DNA from: Agarophyton chilense
Taxonomy: Eukaryota; Rhodophyta; Florideophyceae; Gracilariales; Gracilariaceae
Reading direction: 5' to 3'
Length of the DNA stretch: 64,000 bases
Assembly: GCA_030374765.1 (NCBI GenBank)
Contig: JARGXX010000095.1
Location: forward strand, 2,790,001-2,854,000
Below, piece by piece: positions 31,128 through 42,718 of this stretch; the first letter of the stretch is position 1; each line of letters starts with the position of its first letter. The notes beneath the pieces were generated by a model. The model saw nothing but the letters and a program-made list of their open reading frames with translations, did not search any database and was not told the DNA's origin. A program made the translations under genes and the position numbers.

Positions 31128-32858
31128 ATGTCATCCATTCCTTTCTGCAATCTTTCGTTGTCGATTGAAGAAGTGGATAACACCAACCAAAGCACTCCAA
31201 ATGCCCCAACAGATGGTCCCCGACAAGCTGCCCCGTTTGTGCCAAATTCTAACGCAGGAGTTGGGCAAATACCACGTCAAGCGCCTTCAGAGGCAACCGT
31301 TCTGCTTTATGAAGACTTACATGTGGATTGTCGGCCAACTATACGCGGCAGAGGGCGAGGAAGAGGACGAGGAGCTACAATTAGGCGGAGAAGGGGACGA
31401 CGGAGAGGAAGAGCGCGTGGAAGAGGGTTTTCATAACGGAGATCAAACAAATTGTTTGAGTATGCGAGCGCTGGTTGGGTTATGAGCAAGATACAACGCA
31501 ACGGCTTGATGAGGGAGAAGGAGTTCTTTAAAAATGTCTTAAAACACCGCGCTCGCTATTTTTGTAAGGCCTCAATGAGGAATCTGAAGTTGGAGCTAGA
31601 GGTCAAAGGCTTATCCTAAACAAGGTGTGTAGTGCTTGTTCTGTTTCTTAATCGTTTGATACGGCAGTTATTGGAATGGCTCAATGAGTATTTCAGGTTA
31701 AAGAAACCCACTGAGCGTGGATCCGCAGCATCGTTCTCACTACCCGACATGTATCTCTATGTCGCTGTTTTGCTGTTTTCTCACCGAACTGGATTAAGTT
31801 TTCATAAGGGCATTTCTATCTTAAGACAGGCAGGTTGTGTTCCACTTGATTTGGATAGGATGAGATACATAGCGTCACATGTCCTGGCGTATCCAAAAAC
31901 AGGAAGAGGTGAGAGTAGACAGGCGACATGGAATTCGCAACGATATCAGACGCAAAAGCTCACAGAGTTCGAGACCATTGCTTTTGCAGACACTAGGAAG
32001 GTCTTTTTCAGCCCTTGCATAGTATCATAACTTTACATGATGATCTATTTGGCACACGCGCTGGTGATACTCAGGTGAAGACTCTTAGCTCACGCAAGGC
32101 AGACCGAGAGGGTCACACAGCTGACGCTGTGGCTGATGCGTTGTTCAGAGTCACACTGACCACACCATTTAGAAGACGGGGGGGAGGACAAACGGTAGCA
32201 GTTACAAAGTTGCTCGAGAAGCTGTTAGATGGACGGGGTGAAGAATCGTTGGTGGGATGTATTGTCATGGCGGATAGAGGGTGTGGCAAGGAGTCGATGG
32301 TAAGAATCTTGATGGAGTTTGGTCTGTGCTCCATTTTTATCATGCCAGAGCATGTTATACGCTGCCATCCGTTTTTGGGTAATTCTTACTATAGCCCTTA
32401 CAGAGAGGCACTTGAAGACGGGATTGTATAGTCGGGCGCAGGAGAAGTGAGGAACCAATTGGAACAAAATTCAGGAGCAGATGTGTCCCAAACTGGGGCA
32501 GCAAGGTGCGAAACGACCCCGATACAGGTGGCAACCGGAAGCTGTCGAATGGAGGAAAGGGACTCTGAACAAGTCATGGGAAATGAAAGCGATGCCGAGA
32601 ATGCCGCATGGCGCACTGAGATCACCTCATTTGATCGGCGCAAGGAGTTCGTTATAGATGACGACCCAGAATTGGGTCCAGAGGTTTTCTTTGCATCGAA
32701 GTCTATCTCAGGTGTTGGAACCAGAACAGGAAGCAACCGTGTCACTGCTATTGCTGTGGGTGAGCACGGCACAGAGAAGTATTCAAAGATCCTCCGTTTC
32801 ATGTATACTGTGCCGTCTTCGCTGCAGAAAAGCGTCAACATATGGCTCGCAGTGCCTA
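31128..32858 (+). pseudogene. Transposase 5' part: Arg/Gly-rich N-terminus and DDE-like core
   Basis: The ATG at 31128 opens a protein with an RGRGRGRG and RRRRGRRRGRARGRG patch, likely nucleic-acid binding. After a TAA at 31434-31436 and a frameshift, 31632-32030 and 32015-32431 give the core. LHDDLFGTRAGDTQVKT carries a probable first catalytic Asp, KADREGH follows, and IVMADRGCGKESMV carries the likely second Asp, then PEHVIRCHPF. An in-frame TAG at 32429-32431 precedes AWRTEITSF and FVIDDDPELG. The frame runs up to the Ty3 insertion at 32859. Assignment to the DDE fold is by motif resemblance. Confidence 0.65.
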
Positions 32859-33525
32859 TGTAGTATTCTACTATGTTGGGGAATCCGATAGGCTGATTTT
32901 TCGCGAAGTCGCGGTTGGAACTCATAAGTGAGTGATATCATAAGACTTGTGATATGAAACGGCACACCGCGTAGGATGCCAGGAGGCAGGGTACATTGTT
33001 GGAATACGTGGTATCACGAGTGGAGTGGCTTGCAACGGCGCATGTAGTGGCAATCCACGTGGCTGGTTTTACTACCCTTCGTAGCTAGACGTCCATTAGG
33101 GACCGTACCCATACAGTGGTTTGGCTAAGTGGCTGACCACTGGGTATTATTTATATTTTTATTTGGGCACTCACCCTGGTACACAGTATATAGTGCACCA
33201 GAGTTGAGCGCCGACTCCAAGTAAAGGAGACAACATGGGCATTATGACTATTCTGTTTCTCGCTTAGGATTCCTTAACCGGAGATCAGGACGAGCTATAA
33301 TAGATAGTCAGCCCCCAACCACTTCACGAGCCGTCTCGTACCTACGTTTCATCAACGTTTTACAGTTGCACTGTTCACCCTCGCTGGCGAGTAGTGGCCT
33401 TACACCCCACTTCCAGCTCGCTGGTGTTGTAGCTCTACCACCCCTTTTCCTTCGCCGCAAGCGACCCATCGGCAGTCCGAACGCTGTCGCAGGTGTCTGC
33501 TCTCTCCGTTAGAGCGGATACTACA
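32859..33525 (+). repeat. 5' LTR of element A
   Basis: 667 bp, TG...CA ends. It should hold the promoter and polyadenylation signals for the element. It was inserted inside an open frame of the DNA transposon's transposase and supplies an early TAG to it. Confidence 0.95.
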
Positions 33526-33527
33526 AA

Positions 33528-33545
33528 TTGTCTCCCGACTTAGAA
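33528..33545 (+). promoter_or_regulatory. Primer-binding site of element A
   Basis: TTGTCTCCCGACTTAGAA starts two bases after the 5' LTR. It matches the site of element B (TGG at the first three bases there) in 17 of 18 positions. The complement would pair with a tRNA 3' end terminating GGGAGACCA; the TGG-to-TTG change weakens pairing with CCA. Confidence 0.7.
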
Positions 33546-33740
33546 CCACTGTGGTCAGCTGCCCTGAACAATTCGTTCCTGGAACGTGGAATCGATATCG
33601 ATACTTGGAAGAAGTGGAATCACTACAGTTATTGTTTATCGAACCACCTCCGGCAATTGCTGAATGCATCGTGGATGAACACGTGGTCGAGAAGTCGAAG
33701 ACACCATTTGGTTCGCACCTGGACTCAAGTTTGGTCTAGG

Positions 33741-36346
33741 ATGCCGAAGACCCGAAGCCAGTCGAGTACTGGTCGCCCCGGTCCTGCGGGACCACCCCCA
33801 AAACCGAAGCTCGCCTCATCTGTTGAAGCCGGAGAGCGGCTGTATCGTCAAGCGATGTCGCGCTCACTCTCGGTGAATGATGAACGAGATCTCTCGGATG
33901 TACCGGCCCCTGTGGCAGCGGCAGTCACGCCCACCACAGAAGCCGTGGTTGACCCTGAGGTCGTCGGACCTCAAGAAGAGGATGATTTGCGCAGGGAAGT
34001 GCGTCGTCTCAAGTCTGAGTCAAGCGCTTCGCGTTTGCGCATGGTTGCGTGGGAATCGCAGATCGCTGCTCTTATCGCTGATGTCGAACAATTACGCAGT
34101 GCGCATCAAGCACTCGTTCGTCAAGACGATGGGAAGCAGGTCTCTGCATCAGTGAAAACACTACGTGAGGATTTGAACCATCTACTGGAGAGGTACGGGA
34201 ATACGCCCGATGCGCTACCCGGCTTAACCGTGGATGTAGAGGAAGTCCTTACTCGATTTAACCCTCGTTTAGAACGCCTGGAGGCGGCAGTTCATGCGCA
34301 GACTGCTGCTAAACCTGTCGTGCTGGAAAGGGAAGGAGCTCCTTTGAAGGAAGCTCGTTCGAAGAAGTCGAAGTCACGACGTAAGAAGCGAAAGTCCGCA
34401 CGTGATTCGAGTGATGAATCGTCAAGTACGGAGGGTTTCAGTTCCAGTACTGATGATTCTGATGATTCAGATACGTCAGATGACGACGACATTGATGATG
34501 GTCATCGAAGGTCTCGATCTCGGAAGAAGAACACGTCTTCGTGGTTAATGAGAAAAAAAGGCTCACCTTACAGAGGATTGAAGGTGCTCCCGTGCACGAA
34601 TCCGTTTTATCGGAAGGTCCTGAATTACAAATACTACCGTCTGAAGGTGAAGAGCAAGAAGCGCTCAGGACGCGAAACCGCGAAGGTGAAGGATCACATC
34701 AAACGATTGAAGATCGGCCTTAATGATTTAACATTTGATGGGAAAACCCCCATTCTCGTTATCGAGTTTCTCACTCGATTCGTTGCCGAAGCAGACACTC
34801 TAGAGATGAGTGAACCACAGGCATTTGTGTCTTTACCACATTTCCTGAAGGATTTTGCTTTAGAGCAATATCGTTCCGTATGCGGATCATTGACAGCCGA
34901 TGAAGAGGGCGTTACCTCATGGCCAGAGGCGGTGCAGTATTTGCTGCGCAGTTACGCGACTTCAAACGTGATACGTCAGGCGATTCTCGACCTAAGTGAT
35001 GTGACCCATAAGCCTGAGGAGGGCGAAGCTGAGTACAGCTCAAGGCTTAACAAAGCTTCAGTCCGCTGTGTATGAAGTGCAACCCTCGTGAGGGCCGTTT
35101 TCCAGGACTTGGTTGTTTTTCCGCCTCGGGCGATACTTGTGAGATCTATGAGTAATACCGCTTCTAGCGGGCTGAGGTAGCCAGGTGTATACGCGTTGTA
35201 CGCGAAGTGCACCGGCGGCCGTGCGCCGTGGCCCCGATTCGGGTGTGACTTACCCATGTGTACCACGGGTGGCCCAGAACAGGTTGGCACAGCATAGCTG
35301 GATATTTCTCTATTTATTTAGCTTTATTACACTAGGTTAGGGAGCTCGCTACAGTAGTCTACACTATATAGTGCCAGGGCGATCCCGCCCTGACACTCAG
35401 TAAACCTCCCCAACCAGGGTTCTTGGCTCTAAGTCTTTTTCCGCTTTCGCGAGTCTTCCGCACTCTACGGAGGTGAAGCCGCGTTACTAACGGTAGACTT
35501 ATCCACCCTGCCTCAACAGGAGACTCACCGCTGTTAGCGTGTATATCTTTCATACCCCTGCCGCGTTCTCGCCCCAGTATTGGGTTTGCTACATATTTCC
35601 TTTGGCTCTCGTGGCCCATGCCCCCGATCGCCCCTACTGGGTGGTCCCCCCTTTTATCACTTGCCCACTCCCGTGGAATACAGCTCATACCTGGTCTGCT
35701 CCCTTCTAGCATCCCGCACTCTCCCCGCTTGGCGTGCCGGTGAACCTCGGCCTTACACCCCGACTTAGTCGTGTTCACTCCGGAGAGGCTCCGTCGCCGT
35801 GCTACCCTCCTTGGAGGAGAACTCGGACATCTTCGTGTGTTTCCGCCGCCCTTGGCGTTGCACTACAGTGGAAACGTCCACTCGACGGAGGACAAAATTA
35901 CCTTGTACATCGACGGGCTGGACCCGAGCATCAAGTCGTTGGTAGCTCGATATCGAGAGAAGCATGGAAGAGTTTCCTTTTTGGAGTTAGTTCAGTTTGC
36001 GAAAGCTGAAGGAGACGCGGCCAGAGCGCGTGGTAGCCCCCGTCGTTCAGTGGCTTTTGGAACCTCAATGGGTAAGGAGAAGATCTCCGCCAGAGTTAAT
36101 CAGCGCAGCAAACTGCTACACCTGAAATCTCCAGTGCACTCACGAGATTCGTCGTTGGCACCCAAAGGGAGTAACTCGCATGAGGAGGCGGTCCATTTAA
36201 TGGAATATACGGACTCTTCTGTACCTACATTTACCTGCAGTGGATCTCCCACACTCGGAGTCTCAGGACGAGGAAGCCCTAATGGCTATGGAGGGCCGTC
36301 GCCCTTTGTCCCGTCCCTACACGGTGCCTCCACAAGGAGGTTTTAA
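33741..36346 (+). pseudogene. Element A gag, interrupted by a solo LTR
   Basis: Gag encodes the capsid. From ATG 33741 (MPKTRSQSSTG) the frame is open to the insertion at 35071: a Pro-rich start, a coiled-coil-like middle, a KKSKSRRKKRKS basic patch, an acidic Ser/Asp run, and the gag core (SLPHFLKDFALEQYRSVCG, SWPEAVQYLLRSYAT). After the 795-bp LTR the same frame resumes (DKITLYIDGLDPSIKSLVARY) and ends at 36346. The nucleocapsid finger lies just downstream in another frame at 36429-36470: its last Cys codon reads TGA and the expected first Cys reads Gly. Apart from the insertion the core is intact. Confidence 0.85.
35071..35865 (+). mobile_element. Solo LTR nested in element A gag
   Basis: This 795-bp insert begins TATGAAGTGCAAC and ends GTTGCACTA, an inverted repeat, next to 5-bp flanks CTGTG (35066-35070) and CAGTG (35866-35870), one mismatch. 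Removing the insert and one flank restores the gag frame. Diverged relatives lie at 58380-59106 and 59290-59880. It contains no coding domain. The exact terminal base could be shifted by two. Confidence 0.85.
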
Positions 36347-36428
36347 GAACGGGAAACCCGGATGGGTGGATACTCGCACGGCAAACCGTTCATAATTTAT
36401 ATTGACCAACCGTCGTGACGGTTTGATC

Positions 36429-39400
36429 GGTTATTCATGTTATGGAAAACACCATTTGAGTGCAGAATGAACGCTTCCTGCAAAGGATCTGAGTCGTATC
36501 ATGACGAATTATGAAGCACTCTCGGAACAGGAAAGGAGCCGCGTACCGGCGGGCACGTATTGGAAAGCCAAAAGTTGGTTTTCTCAGACACCAATGCGCC
36601 GGACGGACAAGCTGGTTGCTCAGAATGCTGAAGTGTTAAAACCCGGAACCCCGGTAAGAAGAGGCGCCTTTGAGGCGAATAAGCCGGTGCCACCGGAAAA
36701 CTAAGCGAGGGAGCCCCTAGGGGGTCGGCACTAGTCGATCCCGTAGTGCTGACCAGGGAGAGCTTGCCTCCCTTCTCCCGCGCTTGGAAGCCCAAGATTC
36801 TCTTGACGCCTCCCACATTTCCGCCGTATGGAATCAATCCGCCGGACAGAAAGCGAGTACAGTTTGACTGTGAGTTACTTCGTCCTTGGAGACGATATAC
36901 TTGTCCATCAAAACGGGAAATTTACCTCATGGTAGTGTCTAAAAGAAACTATAAGGTCTATGCCGACATCGGCTCTGACAGGAATCTGTTATTTCGTCGA
37001 TTGACTACCCTGGACACAGGTGCTGGTCCGAATTTTATACGGGAATCGGAGCTCGCTCCTGTTGACTTAGAACGTATTCGATACGGTTCATTACCGGACA
37101 TCCGGGATGCCAACAAAAATGCTGTGAAGACACTGGGAACAGTTCGACTCGTGGTGCGTTTGGGACGTTTTGTAGTCCTAGTCGACTTCATCGTCTGTAA
37201 GACGTTAGCTGCACCAGTGGTACTGAGATGTGATTATTGCGACAAGTTTGTCGAAGCCATTCGCCCGCGAAGAAAACTAGTGGAACTAGATGATAGATCA
37301 ATGGTACCAATTGTTCGCAAGCCAATGCCTCGTTGCTCTGAAGCACCTCCACTTCCACCATCTATGGAATACGGGAAATCCCGAGGACGTGTCTCGCCGA
37401 AGATTCGAGTAGCGAAGAGTGCCCTGCTGAAGGCGCAAACCCAAACTTGGGTTCAAGTAAGAACAGAACGACACGGACTCGCGGTAATTCAACCAAATAC
37501 CCGGATGTACGAATCCCGTGGATTGCTAGCCCATAACGGCATTGTTCAGGTTGATCCTGGTAGCCCTTTTTGGATACTAGTGAGTAACTTCACCGATAAC
37601 TATTATTAGATGCCGAAGACTCAGGTTGTTGCAACAGCTTTGCCTCATCTCACAGTGGTGGTCCCTACTCATATTTATACTGCAGAAGTATTGGGATTAA
37701 CCCATGTCTGTGACACAGACGAAGAACTGCAAACTCTGTCTGGGGATCAATTGCAAACGGCAAAGGATCCAGAGAGCCTAGTCGATGAGCTAGACTTAGC
37801 ACATGTGTCGGAACCCTACAGAACGAAGATCAGGTCTATGCTGAAGAAGTATACATCTATGTAGAGTGGAAAACTAGTAGAGATATCCGCTACGGAACAC
37901 CATATTGATTTGGTCCCAGAGTCACGACCCATCTCCCAACCACCCTACAGAGCGGGACCGCGAACTCGGCTAATCGAGGAGGAGAATGTCAGCAAAATGC
38001 TGGAAGAAGGAGTAATCGGAGCAGCTCAATCTGCTTGGGCCTCACCAGTGGTGCTGGTTCCAAAACCTGATGGCTCTTTACGATTCTGTATCGACTATCG
38101 AAAACTGAACGCAGTTACAGTTCCAGATACATACCCGTTGCCTCGAATGGACGAATGTATTGACAGCTTAGGAGAAGCGAACGTTTTCACCACGTTGGAC
38201 GCCAACTCTGGCTATTGGAAGGTGCCTGTAGCGGAAGAAGACCAAGATAAAACCGCATTTGCGTGTCACGCCGGTCTCTACCGTTTCAAAAGGATACCCT
38301 TTGGCTTAACGAATGCACCGGCTACTCTCCAGCGTACTCTGGACATCTTGTTCTCAAGATACAAGTAGAAGACTTGTTTAGTCTATTTGGACGTTGTGAT
38401 CATCTTTTCCCAGGATGTGGAAAGCCCTGTACGGCATGTCGAGGAGATCCTCAAAGCACTACAGAGCGCAGGTATCACCTTGAAGTTCAAGAAATGAGAA
38501 TGGTTCGCTGGCACCATCCGGTACTTAAAACATGTGTTCAAGCCGGGACAGCTTGCCATTCAAGAGGCAAAAACAGCGGCTCTCCGCGAAGTACAACCTC
38601 CGTCGACACAGAAGCAATTGCGTTCTTTCCTCGGCTTGTGCAACGTCTACCGACGATTCGTGCCGCGATACCCGCATAACGCGGCAGCGCTCAAGGCAAA
38701 GCTGCGTAAAGGACAACCAGTACAGCTGGAACAATTCAGACAAGCTGAAGCGGAAACGTTCGACACGCTGAAGACAAAGATTATTACAGCCCCAGTCTTG
38801 GCGCTGCCCATCCCCAACCTGCCATACTCAGTGGATACCGACTCTAGCGAGTACCAAGTAGGGTGTGCCCTTTTTCAAACACACCCTGATGGTGAACGCA
38901 AACCCATTGGTTACTGGTCAAGATCGCTGAACGCAGCTGAGAAAAAGTATTCAGTTTCAGAAAAGGAATGCCTTGCAGTCGTTTGGGCTCTAACAACATT
39001 GCGACCGTATCTCCAAGGAGAATGTTTTACTGTCAACACGAATCATTCGTCTCTATGATGGTTACTGTCCATTACAGAGCCGTCTGGTCGTCTCACACGA
39101 TGGCTCTTACGCTTTTCTGAATTCGATTTCGAAGTGAAGTATAAGAAGGGATTGGCCAATGTCCAAGCTGACGCGCTATCACGACTCAAAACACTGGGAG
39201 AAACCCAAGGCGATATTGATGAAGAGATACCTTGCTTCTACATGGAGATCTATTCACCATCTTTTGAAGAAGAGGAACAAAAGACACTTGATGATTATTC
39301 GGGTGCAGACCCGTTCCTTGCATTACCAGACACTGGCCCTTCAGTTCCACTCGAGCGAATCTCGTGCACTGAGCTCCTCAATGAGCAACACGCCGATACG

Positions 39401-39500
39401 TTTTGTGGGTCGATACGCTCTCGTCTTAACGGGGGGGGAGGAGCTCCCCTTTTCACTCGATTCACGAGGAATACTGTTCAGACATGTCGAAAAGCATGAT
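36429..39500 (+). pseudogene. Element A protease, reverse transcriptase and RNase H
   Basis: The protease shows LTTLDTGAGPNFI near 37003. A single frame then runs through the reverse transcriptase: SAWASPVVLVPKPDGSLRF, FCIDYRKLNAVTVPDTYP, FTTLDANSGYW and PFGLTNAPATLQ. The catalytic YxDD box at 38384-38395 reads YLDV. RNase H follows with SVDTDSSEYQVGCALF and YSVSEKECLAVVWAL; its usual TDH reads TNH. In-frame stops are TAG at 37607, 37862 and 38366, and TGA at 38495 and 39056. A G-run at 39430-39438 marks a frameshift into the integrase frame. The polymerase is inactive. Confidence 0.93.
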
Positions 39501-40240
39501 CAAATCGTGATTCCACACGTCTTGAAGAGTCGAGTACTCCATCTGGCACACTACAGCAGGCTGTCTGGTCATCCAGGAGGAACAAAGGTGTTCATGACTC
39601 TAAGAAGAGATTATTACTGGCCTACTTTGGCAATGGACTGCCATGCTACAGTGAGGTTGTGTACAACATGTGCGAAGAATCGCATGAAGCTTTACAGGAA
39701 GTGGAAACCGATGACGTTATTCCAGGCGAAAGCGCCTTTACAATACGTCAGTTTCGACATCCTAGGCGAATTGATTCGCTCAAGACAAGGCTATCGCTAC
39801 CTATTGGTAATCACCAACCGCTTCTAGAAATATCGGGATATGCCCCGTGGCACGCGCACACCCGTAAGTACAGAAATGGAACCTGAAAGCAGGAAAGATG
39901 TTTTGGACTTTGGCCCCAAGGACTTGGAAACGAGTGCACGCGAAAACGCGCCGTTGCCGCTTCAGGCTCAACCGTCAGGTGAAGCGCCACTCGCTGTTCC
40001 GCCGATATCGACTCCCATCCCTCGTCGACAGGAAGAAGAAGTGGTATCGCCTCCTGTCGTGGTGCAAGCACCACCGTCCACCGAACAGCGGTCAGAATCG
40101 GATAAACAAAAGGAAGTTCATCCACGAATGGAATTGAGAAGTAGCAAGAAGTACGTTTCTATGGAACCTGGAAAATCGGATAGCTCTTATCTGAGAAAGG
40201 TTCTCAAGGAATGAGTTCACTGCCCCTGCGGGCAGAACGA
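39400..40240 (+). pseudogene. Element A integrase, core deleted
   Basis: In the shifted frame the zinc-binding domain is complete: HLAHYSRLSGHPGG and VRLCTTCAKNRM. The catalytic core starts with YVSFDILGELIRSRQGY and VITNRF, then stops at TAG 39825. What follows directly is a Pro/Gln/Glu-rich post-integrase tail (from about 39840, ending at 40214), so the remaining core with the second Asp and the Glu is missing. An internal deletion is the simplest explanation. Confidence 0.85.
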
Positions 40241-40345
40241 CAGTAAGTCGACGAGCGAACGCTTAGCGACGCTGAGACTGCTAGCAAAGAGACGCTTTGG
40301 TCAGCCCTAAGGCATTTCAAACCTATTAACAGGAGTCTCGCGCCA

Positions 40346-40615
40346 ACAGCGAAAGCATTGGGAAACACCCGGGAATATGTTATGGATCGCATATATGAAC
40401 ATGGCGAGCATGAAGATACCAGAGAATTACTGTATCGAGTCCGTTGGTACGGTTTTCCTCCGGAAGCGGATACGTGGGAACCAAAAGCTCATATCCCCCG
40501 TTCGCAACTCGTGCGATATCATCGACGCATGCAATTACCACTCCCCAGGGAGATCGACTCCTCGCTATCGGGCTCATGGGCACATCCCATTTCTAAGTAT
40601 GGGCTACAAAGGTAG
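40346..40615 (+). pseudogene. Element A chromodomain
   Basis: REYVMDRIYEHGEHEDTREL followed by YRVRWYGFPPEADTWEP and SQLVRYHRR is a well-preserved chromodomain, with the aromatic cage region (YVMDRI, RVRWYG, DTWEP). Chromodomains at the integrase C-terminus direct chromoviruses to modified histones. It remains open while the integrase core is deleted, ending with a TAG at 40613. Confidence 0.88.
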
Positions 40616-40867
40616 TAAAAACTCTAAAGGCGAGAAGAAATCAAGAAATCATGAAGAGGAAACGTGAAGGCACTCAAGCAAAGGACATTTACTGATTATC
40701 ACCTAGGACAAACTCGAGAAGCGAGAAGAAGAAGTTCAGAACTCGAGAAGCGAGAAGAGATGAAGACTAGAAGATAAGAAGGGAACGTGAAGACACGAAG
40801 TCACCGGAGTTTACTGGTATCAAGATACCACCGCAATGGTGTTGACTAGGAGTGTTTTCTAGGATCA
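40616..40867 (+). repeat. Purine-rich spacer with direct repeats
   Basis: A G/A-rich tract between the chromodomain and the antisense ORF. It includes two copies of ACTCGAGAAGCGAGAAG (40712-40728 and 40741-40757). No coding sequence is recognised; it separates two convergent reading frames. Confidence 0.65.
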
Positions 40868-42694
40868 TCAAAGAGCCGTGCGAGTACGCAGGTTCGCAAG
40901 AAGCTGTGCGCGATCACCCTCAACTTGGTCCACGGGAAACCCCGCTTCTAAGAGGAACTGCCTCAGCGCAGCCAAGCCTGGATCTTCGACTGGCACTGCA
41001 CTCGGTTGTTGGGTAAACCCATGAGAGTACTCTTGAACAACTCCCGCCGCTGCGGGTTGATCGACGGAAGTCGCTACGCCTGCCAGCTCTGGCTCGTCCT
41101 CGTAACCGAGTTCAGCCTCAGCTCTCGGCGCTTCCTCATACGGTTCCTCCCCGTTCTCGGATGGAGTAGCATCGTACAAGTATCCAGTAAGCTGGTTCGG
41201 TGGCATGTCACGTGGGTTCTCCCGAAGAAAGCGAGCCTGCTTGGAGGTGAGCACCTGGCGCGTCTAGGGGCCGTACCAAACGACATCTCCAGCACTTGCT
41301 GTTCGTCCAGGAGAATGGTCGTGGTGTCTTGCACGGGTTCCGCGAGCGGAAAAATCAGCTGGAACTCCAGACCAATCGACACTGTCGATCAAATCCACAT
41401 GATGGAGGAAGTCGGCATGGTTCGCACGGGATCCCAGGACAAGGGAAATATCGAGTTCTCTCGCATAATTTCGCGCTGTGGGCGACATGTACCATACTCT
41501 AAAGGTTTCATAAGCATCCCACAGGAAACAGACGGCCATCTTGGCGATAAACTCGGTATAAACCACCGTCCAATATCCCGAGAACGGGTCGTTAAACAAC
41601 GCGGACCCGATGTAGAAGATCGCCGGTGGGAGCTCCACAGGGCAACCACGAGGACTTTCGATCGCCGCCCAATGCTACAGAATACCGATGTAGCGCCCGA
41701 AGCGCGCGTTCCGCCGGATGCAGTCCATCTCGATCATTTGATACGGCACCAAATAGCCCAAACGTGATCGAGTACGACGTTTCCAACGGGTATAATCCCA
41801 ATAGGGAATGTCACGCTTTCGAAAGAAGCGGAACTCCGCACGGAGAAGAGGTTTCTGAAAGCAGAGAGCTGCATCACGCACACCGCGCATACTGCGCCAA
41901 CCGCTAACATCGACTTCAACGAGTGTCTCGATATACGAGTAACCTTCACCGTCGGTACGGGCTTTCCAGGTATCGAGTTCCCAGTCCTGCGGGAGGAGAA
42001 CCGTACTGGTGAATCGTTGGAGACGCTGGTAAATCAGCTTGGTGAACCGCGTACGGGCTTCAGACAAGGTTTCCGTTGAATATCGCGCAATCGCATTTTC
42101 TGGCAAAGCAATATGGCTCGCCCAGTCGTCGCTAAAAATCGGGTGTTCCGAAATACCATCAGGAAAGTACCCACCGTGTACATACTGTTGTATCAACGCG
42201 TCATCGCGGATAGCAACTGGATCAAACCAGGGCGCTTGCGCGAAAAGTTCAACGTTGTCGAGAGGATCTCGTCCATACAAATCCGCAGGGTGCGGGTAGC
42301 TCCGCTGAGCACGACGAGAAGGAGCTCGAATCACACCCGCAGAGGCGACGAAAGCCGCGTTCGGCATCGGAGCCACGGTTGGCTGAGGGAATGGTACCGT
42401 CCGGAATCCGGTGTACGGTGTGGGGAACGAACGGTATGGACCGAGTTGAGCAGTAGACTGCGTCGCATAACTCGCAGTTTTAGACGGAGCCCGAGAAGCC
42501 GCATCCTCGGAGGAGGGCTGAAACGGGTTGGACCCGGCGTTCGGATCCATCGCGAGAGATCGAGCTGTAGAGTGGTGAGGAACAGAATGCTGTTGAGAAC
42601 TGTAAGAGTTGGTCGGACGGCGAGGAATTCGTGATGACGATGAGTACCCGGAACACCGGTCTGACTGCGTATAAACGCTTCTTGTGTCCCCCAT
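40868..42694 (-). pseudogene. Antisense accessory ORF of element A, 609 codons with two TAG
   Basis: On the minus strand a single frame runs from ATG at 42694 (MGDTRSVYTQSDRCSG) to TGA at 40868, broken only by TAG at 41675-41677 and 41264-41266. The first 150 residues are Ser/Pro/Gln-rich. The middle looks globular, with FAQAPWFDPVAIRDDALIQQ, PQDWELDTWKART and RDIPYWDYTRWKRRTR. The end is Glu/Pro/Gly-rich with QLLANLRTRTAL. I recognise no family. It starts 24 bp from the 3' LTR and points away from it, so an antisense promoter in that LTR could drive it. Antisense ORFs at this place are known in some plant Ty3 elements; homology is untested. Confidence 0.7.
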
Positions 42695-42708
42695 GGTTCG
42701 CGCTTAAC

Positions 42709-42718
42709 GAGGGGGGTA
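42709..42718 (+). promoter_or_regulatory. Polypurine tract of element A
   Basis: GAGGGGGGTA lies directly before the 3' LTR, where plus-strand DNA synthesis is primed in LTR retrotransposons. Confidence 0.75.

Noticed and set aside
41006-41767. 253-codon plus-strand ORF in element A
   Set aside because: It is the complement of the longer antisense frame, has Arg/Ser/Val-biased shadow composition, and is much shorter.
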